Source: Pseudomonadota bacterium (GTDB taxonomy: Bacteria; Pseudomonadota; Alphaproteobacteria; ATCC43930; CGMCC-115725). From it: a stretch of 35,333 nt of DNA. The notes under the pieces were generated by a model that did not search any database, was not told the DNA's origin, and saw only the letters and a list, made by a program, of their open reading frames with translations. Shown here one piece after another: positions 1 to 8,391 of the stretch; the first letter of the stretch is position 1, and each line of letters opens with the position of its first letter. The DNA is taken from NCBI GenBank assembly GCA_021812165.1, contig JAKAOO010000006.1:1-35333 (forward strand). Direction: 5' to 3'. Made by a program: the position numbers and the translations under genes.

Positions 1-176
1 GATCTCGTTTCTAGGTCCGGCGTAGGGTTCTCCAATACTTGTAAGCCAAGCTCCCGCGCCTCTTTGCGATTGATTGCGTGACCGTGGAAGTATAGCTTGG
101 ATGCTAGCGTCTCTACTATCTCGTCAATCTTGTGCTCATCGTTCATATGCGTCTGTAGTATCTTCCCTGCTATCAT
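1..176 (-). pseudogene. C-terminal fragment of SDH-type serine proteinase, cut off by a MITE
   Basis: Reading the minus strand from 176 to the window edge gives an uninterrupted frame with the stretches HKIDEIVETLASKLYFHGHA and INRKEARELGLQVLENP. The HGHxINRxEAxxLGL pattern is what I recall of the C-terminal part of the serine dehydrogenase proteinase family (ClpP/SppA fold). It is the continuation of the N-terminal part at 322-939. If the 177-bp insert and one copy of the target duplication are removed, codon Met-Arg-Ser (361-369) joins directly and in frame to Ile-Ala-Gly-Lys, giving at least 250 residues of one protein that runs past base 1. The fragment has no ribosome binding site of its own at the ATG (174-176), so it is probably not translated. 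Confidence 0.75.
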
Positions 177-182
177 ACGTGA

Positions 183-359
183 AGGCTTATCCCTCTGCGT
201 CAGGTGTTCCCAGATCTTGCGTCTTACGTCATGCCCGGACTTGTTCCGGGCATCCACGAAGTGATTGAGAGATATTCATATTTTTGCGCGTGGATGGCCG
301 GGTCACGCCCGGCCATGACGACTAACTGTTGATTTCACCGGAAGCAGAGGAATAAGCGT
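183..359 (-). mobile_element. 177-bp MITE, copy 1, inserted in the SDH proteinase gene
   Basis: The insert is flanked by 10-bp direct repeats TCATACGTGA at 173-182 and 360-369. Its ends are imperfect inverted repeats: AGGCTTATCCCTCTGCGTC at 183-201, against ACGCTTATTCCTCTGCTTC read on the other strand from 359. Inside are two strong hairpins, one built on CCCGGAC..GTTCCGGG (around 233-252) and one on GGCCGGG..CCCGGCC (around 296-313), themselves arranged as a larger palindrome. It is too short to encode a transposase. A second copy of identical length, about 93% identical by eye, lies at 35005-35181 in opposite orientation. Removing it restores the host reading frame. Confidence 0.85.
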
Positions 360-939
360 TCATACGTGATTGAGAGATAAATCGCTCTACATTTCCAAGA
401 GCTAGAGGATGCACTTTTTGTGCAAGTATTTCAATTGCTCTGACAAGTTCATCTTCATGCTGTATTCCGACGGTTGTTTTGATAAAGCTTACGTAAGCTT
501 TCACGTCTTCGACACTGATACCTATCAGGCGCCGAGTATCAGGATTGACGGGGTTGTATTCGTTCGTAACTGTGGGGTCGATTGGCCCCATTTCTGCAAA
601 CGGGTGCATGACGATTTCGTCCGCCCCCAAAGCAAGCAACGTAGCGGCGCTATATGCCCTATACGGAATCAAAACTCCTACGGTTTTTGCGAACTCGCGT
701 AGGAGAGAAACGAGACGCCAAGGAACTGTGCCCGAGCCCCCGTTGCTGCAGAGAAATACATCAAGCTTTTTTACCGGCTTCTCGGGTAAGAGCAACATTT
801 GGTCGAACATAACCCTCACCGCGTCGTCGCTCATTTGCGCGTTGAGGTTAGGCCGGACGGACGTGAGGTAGCAGATGACGTTGGACTGCCGCAACGCTTC
901 GATGCGTTCAATCAAGGAGATCCGTTCAGCGAATGCCAT
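322..939 (-). CDS. N-terminal part of SDH-type (ClpP/SppA-fold) serine proteinase, truncated by a MITE
   Basis: The predicted product is 205 aa, and the start at 939 follows a GAGGAGGGG ribosome binding site. The likely nucleophile serine lies in PYRAYSAATLLALGADEIVM (Ser97), followed by a GPIDP motif (119-122), both features of the serine dehydrogenase proteinase family of ClpP/SppA-fold enzymes. Family proteins are usually near 280 aa. Here the last native residue is Met193; the final 12 residues (NAYSSASGEINS) and the stop are encoded by the inserted 177-bp element, and the rest of the family sequence resumes beyond it at 1-176. The truncated protein keeps the catalytic segment but loses the C-terminal helices. 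Base composition is clearly more AT-rich than the neighbouring genes, suggesting recent acquisition. The cellular role of this family is not well defined. Confidence 0.8.
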   Translation of the reverse strand: MAFAERISLIERIEALRQSNVICYLTSVRPNLNAQMSDDAVRVMFDQMLLLPEKPVKKLDVFLCSNGGSGTVPWRLVSLLREFAKTVGVLIPYRAYSAATLLALGADEIVMHPFAEMGPIDPTVTNEYNPVNPDTRRLIGISVEDVKAYVSFIKTTVGIQHEDELVRAIEILAQKVHPLALGNVERFISQSRMNAYSSASGEINS

Positions 940-1082
940 AAACCGCCCCTCCTCGGCGTGCGGATTATACAACGATGGGGCGCCGATCGCCACCGCGCGT
1001 GAGGCTGCGTGCTGGCCTAATTCGGCCACTCGGTATTGAAGGTAGGCCACTTCCCGGCGTCGCACTTGGAACGCGAGGGGGC

Positions 1083-1829
1083 CTATTTCGCAAGCCATTC
1101 GAGATAATCCTGCGCGACGGCCTTGACCGCCAGCTCATAAAGACGCCTTCCGTCTTCGGCGTTGGCGAGCGCCGGGTTGGAGCCGATCCGTCCGTCCGGA
1201 AAATTGCGGCGGTAGTCCTCGGCGTCGGTGAATCCGCCTTTTTTGGGCGCGACCGGGGGATCGAGCGGCGCCTTTTTGATCGCATCCGGATAGGCGAAGG
1301 CGGCGAGGGCGACCTCGCTCGGGGTCGCATGGCTGCCCTCGGCCTCGCCGTAAAGTTCCTGCACTACCTCTCTCAGCTCGCGGCCCTGCCACCAGTTGCG
1401 CAAGCGGCATCGGAGCGCTTGATCCTCCCCCGAAAGCCGCAGGCTCCGTCTCGCATAGATCTCGGAAAAGGCGGCGCTGAGCGTTGCGATATTGCCGCCG
1501 TGGCCATTCACGAAATAAAAGTGCGTGAAGCCGTGCCGCGCGAGCGACAGGACGATGTCGCAGAGCACCGCAATGAGCGTCGTCGGGCGCAGCGCCACCG
1601 ACCCGGGGAAAGCGAGGTGATGCTGCGCCATCCCGAATGCGATCGTCGGCGCGACGAGAGCTCCCGTTACATCGCCCGCTCCGCGGGCGACGACCTCGGC
1701 GCAGATCGCGTCGGTGCCGATGAGCCCCGTCGGACCGTGCTGCTCGGTCGAGCCGATGGGCAGGATGATGCCGCGGCTTTTTTCGAGATACGCCGCGACT
1801 TCCGGCCAACTCGATCGTTCGAGAAGCAT
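1083..1829 (-). CDS. creatininase-family metal-dependent amidohydrolase
   Basis: The product is 248 aa. The family's metal-site motifs are present: GSTEQHGP (26-33, with Glu29 and His31), Asp40, NGHGGN (108-113) and EGSH (164-167, Glu164). Creatininase-family enzymes are dinuclear metal hydrolases opening cyclic amides or related bonds; creatinine itself need not be the substrate. I chose the ATG at 1829 over a TTG six codons upstream because AAGGG sits six bases before the ATG. The gene lies 109 bp downstream of a KDG-kinase gene on the same strand and is probably the third gene of that operon, which suggests a sugar-acid-derived lactone or amide as substrate. That last step is inference. 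Confidence 0.88.
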   Translation of the reverse strand: MLLERSSWPEVAAYLEKSRGIILPIGSTEQHGPTGLIGTDAICAEVVARGAGDVTGALVAPTIAFGMAQHHLAFPGSVALRPTTLIAVLCDIVLSLARHGFTHFYFVNGHGGNIATLSAAFSEIYARRSLRLSGEDQALRCRLRNWWQGRELREVVQELYGEAEGSHATPSEVALAAFAYPDAIKKAPLDPPVAPKKGGFTDAEDYRRNFPDGRIGSNPALANAEDGRRLYELAVKAVAQDYLEWLAK

Positions 1830-1938
1830 TCCGCACCCTTGCCGCAAGCGCCGAGAAAAGAGTGGAGAGCATAGCAGAGCGGGCTCTCGCGAGAGAACCC
1901 CGGCGCGGAGAACTTCGCCGCGATCGGCAACAAGATCC

Positions 1939-2913
1939 TTATCGTTCGAGGCCGCCCGTCAGGCCGGCATGGAAGCGGGCGAGGTCTTCGGGTCCGAGGA
2001 AATTGATGTCGCCCGGCGTCGCGAGAGCCATCGCCGCGGCGAAAGCGCCGAGGCTCAGCCCCAATTGGATGTCGCCTTCGAGAAGGCCATGGATGAGACC
2101 GGCGACGAGCGAGTCGCCGGCGCCGATGCGGTCGACGAGCTCGACCGGATAGCGCGGGGCGAAAAAGGCCGCGCCGCGCGCGAGCAGCAAGTCCGCATCG
2201 GGCGGTCGCGTGAGGGCGATGATCGGCACCCCGTAGCGCGCGGCGAGCGCCTCCGCGAGCCGTTCCCCGCTCTCGCCGAAATCGAGTACGGATCGGGCAT
2301 CGCGCTCGGCGAGAACGAGGAGATCGAGATAAGGCGCGACCGCTTCGAGCGCCGCTCGCGCCGCGGACGGGGTCGTGAGGGTCGAGCGGTAGTTGAGATC
2401 GTAGGAAACGGGCTTCTTGGCCGCGGCGGCGAGGGCTGCGAGTTTGAGGACGAGGGCGCGGCAGCTTTCGCCGAGCGCCGGCGTGATGCCGGAAAGATGC
2501 AGCCGGGCGCTCGCCGCGATCAGCCTCTCCCAAGGCGCGTCTTCAAAGGCGAGCGCGGACGCCGCAGAGGCCTTGCGGTCATAAAAAACGCGGCTCGTCC
2601 GCGGCTCCGGTCCCGGCTCGTAAAACATGAGCCCCTGCCGGGCGCCCGCAACCCATTTGACCCAGCGCGTATCGACGCCGTGACGGCGCGCTTCGCCGGC
2701 GATGATTCGTCCGAGTGGGCTTTCGGGAAGGCGCGACACCCAAGCGGTGCGGCGTCCGAGACGGGCGAGAAGCGCCGCGACATTGAGTTCCGTTCCTCCC
2801 ACTCCGATCTCGAAAGCGCGCGCCTGCTCGATCCTTTGCGCGCCCGGAGGCGACAGGCGAAGCAGCGTCTCGCCGAGCGTCAGAAGGTCGTAGCGAAAGG
2901 CCTTCTCCGTCAT
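1939..2913 (-). CDS. PfkB-family carbohydrate kinase, 2-keto-3-deoxygluconate kinase type
   Basis: The product is 324 aa, a normal length for a ribokinase/PfkB sugar kinase. Visible features are an N-terminal GETLLRLSPPG segment typical of KDG kinases, the sugar-binding GVGGTELNVA (37-46), a SYDLNYR motif (170-176) and the C-terminal signature DRIGAGDS (261-268), where Asp267 is the catalytic base. KDG kinases phosphorylate 2-keto-3-deoxygluconate to KDPG for the Entner-Doudoroff pathway; related acid sugars are possible. Its ATG overlaps the stop of the upstream dehydrogenase gene in an ATGA, indicating translational coupling. The assignment as KDG kinase rather than another PfkB enzyme rests on overall resemblance, so I leave the gene symbol empty. 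Confidence 0.87.
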   Translation of the reverse strand: MTEKAFRYDLLTLGETLLRLSPPGAQRIEQARAFEIGVGGTELNVAALLARLGRRTAWVSRLPESPLGRIIAGEARRHGVDTRWVKWVAGARQGLMFYEPGPEPRTSRVFYDRKASAASALAFEDAPWERLIAASARLHLSGITPALGESCRALVLKLAALAAAAKKPVSYDLNYRSTLTTPSAARAALEAVAPYLDLLVLAERDARSVLDFGESGERLAEALAARYGVPIIALTRPPDADLLLARGAAFFAPRYPVELVDRIGAGDSLVAGLIHGLLEGDIQLGLSLGAFAAAMALATPGDINFLGPEDLARFHAGLTGGLER

Positions 2914-3677
2914 CCGCGCGGTCCGCCGGCGACGTAGATGATCTGGCCCGAGACGAACGAGGCCTCCTCGCTCGCGAGAAAGGCGATGACGTTGGCGACG
3001 TCGCGCGGCACTCCGACCCGCCCGACCGGGATCGCCTTCGCGCGCTCGGCCTTGTACTCTTCGGGATCGCGACCGAGGCGCAATGCCGTCGCCCGCGTCA
3101 TCTCGGTGTCGATAAAGCCGGGAGCCACGGCGTTGACGGTGATGCCGAAGCGCCCCAGCTCGATCGCGAGGGTGCGCGCCATCCCCTGCAATCCCGCCTT
3201 TGCCGCCGAGTAATTGGTTTGCCCGCGATTGCCGAGGGCGGATCCCGAGGAAAGGTTGATAATCCGTCCCCAATTGCGTTTGACCATTTCGCGCTGCGCG
3301 GCGCGCGAGCACAAGAACGCGCCTTTCAGATGGACGAGAATGACGTCGTCCCAATCCGTTTCGCTCATCTTGTGGATCAGATTGTCGCGCGTGACGCCGG
3401 CATTGTTGACGAGGATGTCGAGCGAGCCGAGCCGCGCGGCGACGGTCGCGACAAGCCGTTCGACCTCCTCGGCGTTCCCCACATTCGCCTCGATTCCCAG
3501 GGTCGGGACCCCGTGCCGGCTCGCGATCGCGGCTGCCACCCTTTCGGCGCCGGCGCCGTCGAGGTCGCCGATCGCCACTGCCGCGCCATCTTCCGCCAAG
3601 CGTTCCGCGGTCGCCGCGCCGATCCCTCTCGCACCCCCGGTGATGAGCGCCACTCTCCCGGCCGAACCTTTCGTCAT
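2910..3677 (-). CDS. SDR-family (FabG-like) oxidoreductase
   Basis: The product is 255 aa with a classical short-chain dehydrogenase layout: the nucleotide-binding motif TGGARGIG (13-20), NNAG (91-94), catalytic Ser144 in NLSSGS, and Tyr156 with Lys160 in NYSAAK. The family uses NAD(H) or NADP(H) to interconvert alcohols and ketones. It resembles FabG-type 3-oxoacyl reductases, but the next gene is a KDG-kinase-type enzyme, so a sugar-acid dehydrogenase is more likely here (inference). The start at 3677 follows a GGGAGAGAGG ribosome binding site; a longer reading frame starting at 3734 adds residues foreign to the family. It is the first gene of a minus-strand operon and is divergent from rne. 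Confidence 0.88.
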   Translation of the reverse strand: MTKGSAGRVALITGGARGIGAATAERLAEDGAAVAIGDLDGAGAERVAAAIASRHGVPTLGIEANVGNAEEVERLVATVAARLGSLDILVNNAGVTRDNLIHKMSETDWDDVILVHLKGAFLCSRAAQREMVKRNWGRIINLSSGSALGNRGQTNYSAAKAGLQGMARTLAIELGRFGITVNAVAPGFIDTEMTRATALRLGRDPEEYKAERAKAIPVGRVGVPRDVANVIAFLASEEASFVSGQIIYVAGGPRG

Positions 3678-4212
3678 GACCTCTCTCCCTCTTGCTTCGG
3701 CAGAAAGCCTCGCGCAGAGAAGGCTGTTGCGCAAGCGCGCCGCGCGCGCTTACGCCTCCCTCGCGGCCTGCGCCGAAGCCGCCTGAGGCTGAGTTGTGTG
3801 GTCGGCTCGGCACAGGGGTGACAATAGTTCCAAATCGCCGGTCTTCTCTTGCTCCCCATGGCGCGTTCCGCGCGAGGAACGCGCATTTGAGCGGAGGAAA
3901 ACATGAGCGGACGAAATGATTGCCGTCAGCGCTTTCTCCCTGTAGGGTTTATATCGTTAAAAACTGCTGGCCGCCGGACGGAAGCCGGAAACGGTTTCGG
4001 CAGCTGCGAGAAATGGGCGCATCATCGGCGGGCGACCCGCCGTTGCGCCGATCGCAGCGCCGGGCGACGCGGAGACCGAGGCCTTTCTTGATGAAATCGC
4101 CTTTCGCCGATTGCCGATCGCTGGAGCGAGGAAAAGTTGAAAGGAATGCGGGATTGCCTCGCTTGACCCCAGGCTTCCGGGTTGCGGCAGCGCACCTTGG
4201 AGTTATGCCCGA
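3678..4212. other. 535-bp divergent intergenic region upstream of the SDR operon and rne
   Basis: No credible gene was found; short open frames here look like GC-rich noise. It must carry the promoter of the minus-strand SDR operon and the promoter and leader of rne on the plus strand. An AT-rich patch at about 3948-3964 (TTTATATCGTTAAAAACT) followed by a purine-rich GGACGGAAGCCGG stretch is a plausible rne promoter or leader start. Long leaders upstream of rne are known in other bacteria to take part in autoregulation, but no specific structure was resolved by reading. Confidence 0.4.
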
Positions 4213-6966
4213 ATGGCAAAGAGAATGCTCATCGACGCCAACCACCCGGAAGAGACCCGGGTGGTGGTGCTCGACGGGAACCGTCTCGACGAGTTCGACT
4301 TTGAATCGTCAACAAAAAAACAGATAAAGGGGAACATCTATCTCGCGAAGGTAACGCGAGTAGAGCCGTCGCTGCAGGCGGCATTCGTGGATTATGGCGG
4401 CAACCGTCATGGCTTTCTGCCTTTTGTCGAGATCCATCCCGATTATTACAGGATCCCGGTAGGTGATCGTGGCGCAGCCGCCGCCGGTCAGGAAGCCGCC
4501 CCCGCGGTGGAAGAGGATGGCGAGGACGCTCTGGTCCCGCTCGAGGCGGCGCTCCCCGAAGCGGTCGAGGTCGCCCCCTCGGCGCCGGCAGGCGAGGAGG
4601 AAGGGGGCGCCGGAGAGCAAGAAGCCGAGGCTTTAGTGGCGGTGCCGGCGGAGAGAGAAGGCGGCGCGCTCGCCTCGCCCGCCGAGGAAACTGCGCCTTC
4701 TTACGAAGAGAAGGAAATTTCCGCCGAGGACGCGGAGAGCGAGCCCGAGAGCGCGCTTTTTCGGAGCGAGGGGTTGGGTGCCGAAGGCGCGGGCGAAACG
4801 CTCGCTTCGAGCCCGCAAGAACACGGCAACGGCGTGGCCGAAGCGGCGGAATCCGAAAGCATCGAGACGATCGGCGGCGACGAGATCGAAGAGCTCGGAC
4901 GGCCGCGTCCTTTTCGTCAATACAAGATCCAGGAGGTGATCAAGCGGCGGCAGGTCATGCTGGTCCAGGTCACCAAGGAGGAGCGCGGCAACAAAGGTGC
5001 GGCGCTGACGAGCTATCTTTCGCTCGCCGGGCGATATTGCGTGCTGATGCCCAATACCGCCCGCGGCGGCGGCATCTCGCGCAAGATCACGAGCCTCACG
5101 GATCGCCGCCGGTTAAAGGAAATCCTCGAGGAACTCGATCTTCCTGAAGGAATGGGGGTGATTGTCCGCACCGCCGGCAACGAGCGCTCGAAGGCGGAGA
5201 TCAAGCGCGACTACGAATACCTGTTGCGTCTGTGGAACGAGATCCGCGATCTCACTCTGCACTCGACCGCGCCCGCGCTCATTTACGAAGAAGGGAATCT
5301 GATCAAGCGCTCGATCCGCGATCTCTACACCCGCGACATCGGCGAGGTTTGGGTCGAAGGCGAAGAAGGCTACAAGACGGCAAAGGCATTCATGAAAATG
5401 CTGATGCCGAGCCACGCGAAGCGGGTCCAACCGTATCGCGACCCGCAGATCGGCCTTTTCCATCGCTACCAGGTCGAAAGCCAGATCGATGCGATTCATT
5501 CTCCGGTCGTCCAGCTCCGTTCGGGCGGCACCGTCGTCATCAATCAGACCGAGGCGCTGGTCGCGATCGACGTCAACTCGGGGCGGGCGACGCGCGAGCG
5601 CAACATCGAGGAGACGGCGCTCAAGACCAACCTCGAAGCGGCGGAAGAGATCGCGCGGCAGCTTCGCCTGCGCGACCTCGCGGGGCTCATCGTCATCGAT
5701 TTTATCGACATGGAGGAGCACAAGAACCAGATTGCGGTCGAGCGCCGCCTCAAAGAGGCGCTCAAGAGCGACCGTGCGCGCATCCAGGTCGGGCGGATCA
5801 GCCCCTTTGGTCTCTTGGAATTGTCGCGTCAGAGGCTGCGGCCCTCGCTCGCCGAAACCTCGACGCAGCCCTGTCCCTATTGCGCCGGAACCGGCAACAT
5901 CCGATCCACCGAATCGGCCGCTCTCCACGTTCTGCGCTCGATCGAGGAGGAAGGCATCCGCCGGCGCTCCGCGGAGATATTGGTCTATGTTCCGACCGCG
6001 GTGGCGCTTTACGTCCTCAATCAAAAGCGCGCCTCGCTCGTGCAGATCGAGGCTCGCTACGGCATCCACGTGACCCTCGCCCGCGATGACGCTCTGATCC
6101 CGCCCAATTTCCGACTCGAGCGCATGCGTCCTGCCGGTCCAAGCGAGGCGCCTGTGCCCGCGACCCTGAGCCTCGTGCCCGAGATCGAAGAGGCGGAGGA
6201 AGCGGAACTCGCGGAAGAGGCGGTGGAGAGTGAGGCAAAGGAAGAACTCGAAGAGCGCCCGCACCGACGCCGCCGTCGCAGGCGGCGCCGCACTGAAGAG
6301 GAGGCTGCCCCGCAGCCGCCTGCGAGGGAGTTCCCCGGCGAGCCTGCCGAAGTCCGGGCGGCGGTGCCGCGCGCACGGTTCGAGGCAGGCGACGAAACCG
6401 AGGAGGAGGAGGGAGCAGCGGCCGAAAGCGTCGAGGGCGAGAGCCCGGATGACGAACGGCGGCCTCGCCGCCGTGGCCGACGCGGCGGCAGGCGCCGCAG
6501 CCGCCGGGAAGTGGCCTTGGAACAGCCCCGCCGCGCCATGCCGAAGCCCGCCCGAGAAGAGACCCGAGGACCGGCCGGACGCGGGCGGAGCCGGCACCGA
6601 GCCCGCGCCGGAGGCGGATTGGAAAGCGCGCGTCCTCTAGCCGATGGGGTGGAGATCGTGCCGAGCGAAGAAGAGCGCGAAAGCCCGCCCGAGAAGCCGC
6701 TTGTCGCTGAGAGCGGCGGCGAGACGCCATCGCCCGCGGCCGGCGACGGACGCGCCGCCGCAGAAAGCGGATCTGAGACCGCGGCGGAAGCGGCAAGTGC
6801 CGCGCCGAGGGAAGAAGCGCCGGAAGCCGCTCGCACGGAGGCCCGCGAAGAAAAACCCGAACCCCCCTATCCGGTGCTGACGGTAACGCAGAAGCCCGCT
6901 AAACCCCGCAAAGGCTGGTGGCAAAGGCTGATATCGTCTGCGGAAGAGACTTCGGGAGAAACGTGA
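4213..6966 (+). CDS. rne: ribonuclease E
   Basis: The product is 917 aa. RNase E is the essential endonuclease of mRNA decay and rRNA/tRNA processing and the scaffold of the RNA degradosome. The N-terminal S1 domain (about 35-260) is split by an acidic Ala/Glu-rich insert of about 150 residues (84-233), a known trait of alphaproteobacterial RNase E. Catalytic magnesium ligands are Asp453 (AIDVNSGR) and Asp496 (VIDFIDM). The zinc-link is CPYC (Cys554, Cys557) that joins subunits. The C-terminal third is low-complexity, with arginine-rich RNA-binding stretches near 682-694 and 750-766, and ends in KPRKGWWQR (897-905), matching the GWW motif that binds PNPase in Caulobacter. The ATG at 4213 gives the conserved family N-terminus. 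M48 protease follows 42 bp downstream. Confidence 0.97.
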   Translation: MAKRMLIDANHPEETRVVVLDGNRLDEFDFESSTKKQIKGNIYLAKVTRVEPSLQAAFVDYGGNRHGFLPFVEIHPDYYRIPVGDRGAAAAGQEAAPAVEEDGEDALVPLEAALPEAVEVAPSAPAGEEEGGAGEQEAEALVAVPAEREGGALASPAEETAPSYEEKEISAEDAESEPESALFRSEGLGAEGAGETLASSPQEHGNGVAEAAESESIETIGGDEIEELGRPRPFRQYKIQEVIKRRQVMLVQVTKEERGNKGAALTSYLSLAGRYCVLMPNTARGGGISRKITSLTDRRRLKEILEELDLPEGMGVIVRTAGNERSKAEIKRDYEYLLRLWNEIRDLTLHSTAPALIYEEGNLIKRSIRDLYTRDIGEVWVEGEEGYKTAKAFMKMLMPSHAKRVQPYRDPQIGLFHRYQVESQIDAIHSPVVQLRSGGTVVINQTEALVAIDVNSGRATRERNIEETALKTNLEAAEEIARQLRLRDLAGLIVIDFIDMEEHKNQIAVERRLKEALKSDRARIQVGRISPFGLLELSRQRLRPSLAETSTQPCPYCAGTGNIRSTESAALHVLRSIEEEGIRRRSAEILVYVPTAVALYVLNQKRASLVQIEARYGIHVTLARDDALIPPNFRLERMRPAGPSEAPVPATLSLVPEIEEAEEAELAEEAVESEAKEELEERPHRRRRRRRRRTEEEAAPQPPAREFPGEPAEVRAAVPRARFEAGDETEEEEGAAAESVEGESPDDERRPRRRGRRGGRRRSRREVALEQPRRAMPKPAREETRGPAGRGRSRHRARAGGGLESARPLADGVEIVPSEEERESPPEKPLVAESGGETPSPAAGDGRAAAESGSETAAEAASAAPREEAPEAARTEAREEKPEPPYPVLTVTQKPAKPRKGWWQRLISSAEETSGET

Positions 6967-7008
6967 GTCCGGCATAGAGTCAGTGTCACTGCGAGGCGGA
7001 GGCATTCG

Positions 7009-8391
7009 ATGCAAACAGCGTGGAGAGGAGGCATCGTTTCTCCGTGCGCTTGGGCGCGCTTCGCGCCGCCGGCGCTCGCCCTTCTTCTGTTCTTCGGATT
7101 TGCAGCGCCCGCCGGCGCGGATTCGGGAGGCCCGCAGCTAAAGATCATCCGCGACGCCGAGATCGAGACCGACATCCACACCATGATGACCCCGATCTGG
7201 AGGGCGGCGGGGCTCGATCCCGCTTCTGTCCACGTTTATCTCATCGAAGACCCGCAGATAAACGCGTTTGTCGCCGGCGGGCAGAACATCTTCATCAATA
7301 CGGGCCTCCTCCTCAAAGCCGACACTCCCAACCAACTGATCGGGGTGCTCGCGCACGAAACCGGCCACATCGCCGAAGGGCATATCATCCGCGCCGAAGG
7401 CGCGATGACGAAAGCGAGCATCGAGGGGATGATCGCGACGGCGCTCGGCGCCGCAGCGGCCGTGATGAGCCACAGCGACGAGGCCGGCGGAGCCCTCTTG
7501 CCGGGGCCGCTCGTCGCCGAACGCACCTTTGCCCATTATCGGGTTTCGCAGGAAGCCTCGGCCGACGCGGCGGCGCTCAGCTATCTCGACCAGACCCACC
7601 AGTCGGCGCGCGGGCTTTTGCAGTTTTTCGAAAAGCTGCAAAGCGACGAGATGCTGTCGGGTGACAGCGAGATCCCCTATTTGCGCGACCATCCTCTGAC
7701 CGAGACGCGCATCGAGCGGGTGCGCCAGCACGTCCTCCACTCGCCCTATTCGAACGCGCCCGACCCTCCCCGTTACATCGCCATGCTGAAGCGCATCAAG
7801 GTCAAGCTGCGGGCGTTTCTCTCCTCGCCTTCGGAAGTCCTCGGCGCTTATCCCGAAAGCGACCACTCGCTCCTCGCGCGCTATGCGAGAGCCATCGCCT
7901 ATTACCGCATCCCGAGGCTCAAGAAGGCGCTTTCGGAGATCGACTCGCTGATCCGCGACCATCCTGCGGACCCTTATTTCGAGGAATTGAAAGGCCAGAT
8001 GCTGTTTGAGAACGGGCATATCGGCGAAGCGGTCGCGCCTTACGACGCGGCGGTGCGGCTCGACCCCTCGTCGCCCCTTCTGCGCATCGAACGCGCCGAG
8101 GTCGACATCGCAACCCACAACAAGGCCCTCAACAATCGTGCCGTCGGGGACCTTACGGACGCCCTTTTGAGCGAACCCCTAAACGGCGAGGGCTGGCATT
8201 TTCTGGCGATCGCTTATGGGCGCGAGGGAAAAATCGGCATGGCGGCTCTCTCGCTCGCCGAACAGGGGCTGGCGGCCGGCAGGAAGAATGACGCTCTTCT
8301 CGAAGCCAATCGGGCGGAGCACCTCTTGCCGAAGGCCTCCACCTCATACGCCCGCGCCAAAGAGATCGAGCGCGAAGCAAAAGAGCTTTAG
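7009..8391 (+). CDS. M48-family metalloprotease with C-terminal TPR repeats (BepA-like)
   Basis: The product is 460 aa. A signal peptide is visible (hydrophobic core PPALALLLFFGFAAPAGA, cleavage near residue 43), so it acts in the periplasm. The peptidase M48 domain follows with zinc motif HETGH (His116, Glu117, His120) and third ligand Glu182 in QEASAD. The C-terminal half is helical with TPR-like repeats (about 280-450). BepA-type enzymes degrade or chaperone misassembled outer membrane proteins such as LptD. The start has a GGCGGAGG ribosome binding site. It lies just downstream of rne, an arrangement I recall from other alphaproteobacteria. The stop codon TAG directly abuts a palindromic repeat that may end transcription. 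Confidence 0.92.
   Translation: MQTAWRGGIVSPCAWARFAPPALALLLFFGFAAPAGADSGGPQLKIIRDAEIETDIHTMMTPIWRAAGLDPASVHVYLIEDPQINAFVAGGQNIFINTGLLLKADTPNQLIGVLAHETGHIAEGHIIRAEGAMTKASIEGMIATALGAAAAVMSHSDEAGGALLPGPLVAERTFAHYRVSQEASADAAALSYLDQTHQSARGLLQFFEKLQSDEMLSGDSEIPYLRDHPLTETRIERVRQHVLHSPYSNAPDPPRYIAMLKRIKVKLRAFLSSPSEVLGAYPESDHSLLARYARAIAYYRIPRLKKALSEIDSLIRDHPADPYFEELKGQMLFENGHIGEAVAPYDAAVRLDPSSPLLRIERAEVDIATHNKALNNRAVGDLTDALLSEPLNGEGWHFLAIAYGREGKIGMAALSLAEQGLAAGRKNDALLEANRAEHLLPKASTSYARAKEIEREAKEL

Noticed and set aside
1939-3813. 624-codon frame apparently fusing extra sequence to the KDG kinase
   Set aside because: The N-terminal 300 codons are an out-of-frame reading of the SDR gene; the kinase starts at 2913 in an ATGA overlap.
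5113-6597. 494-codon frame antisense to rne
   Set aside because: rne is certain on the plus strand; long antisense frames are common in GC-rich genes and this one has no family features.
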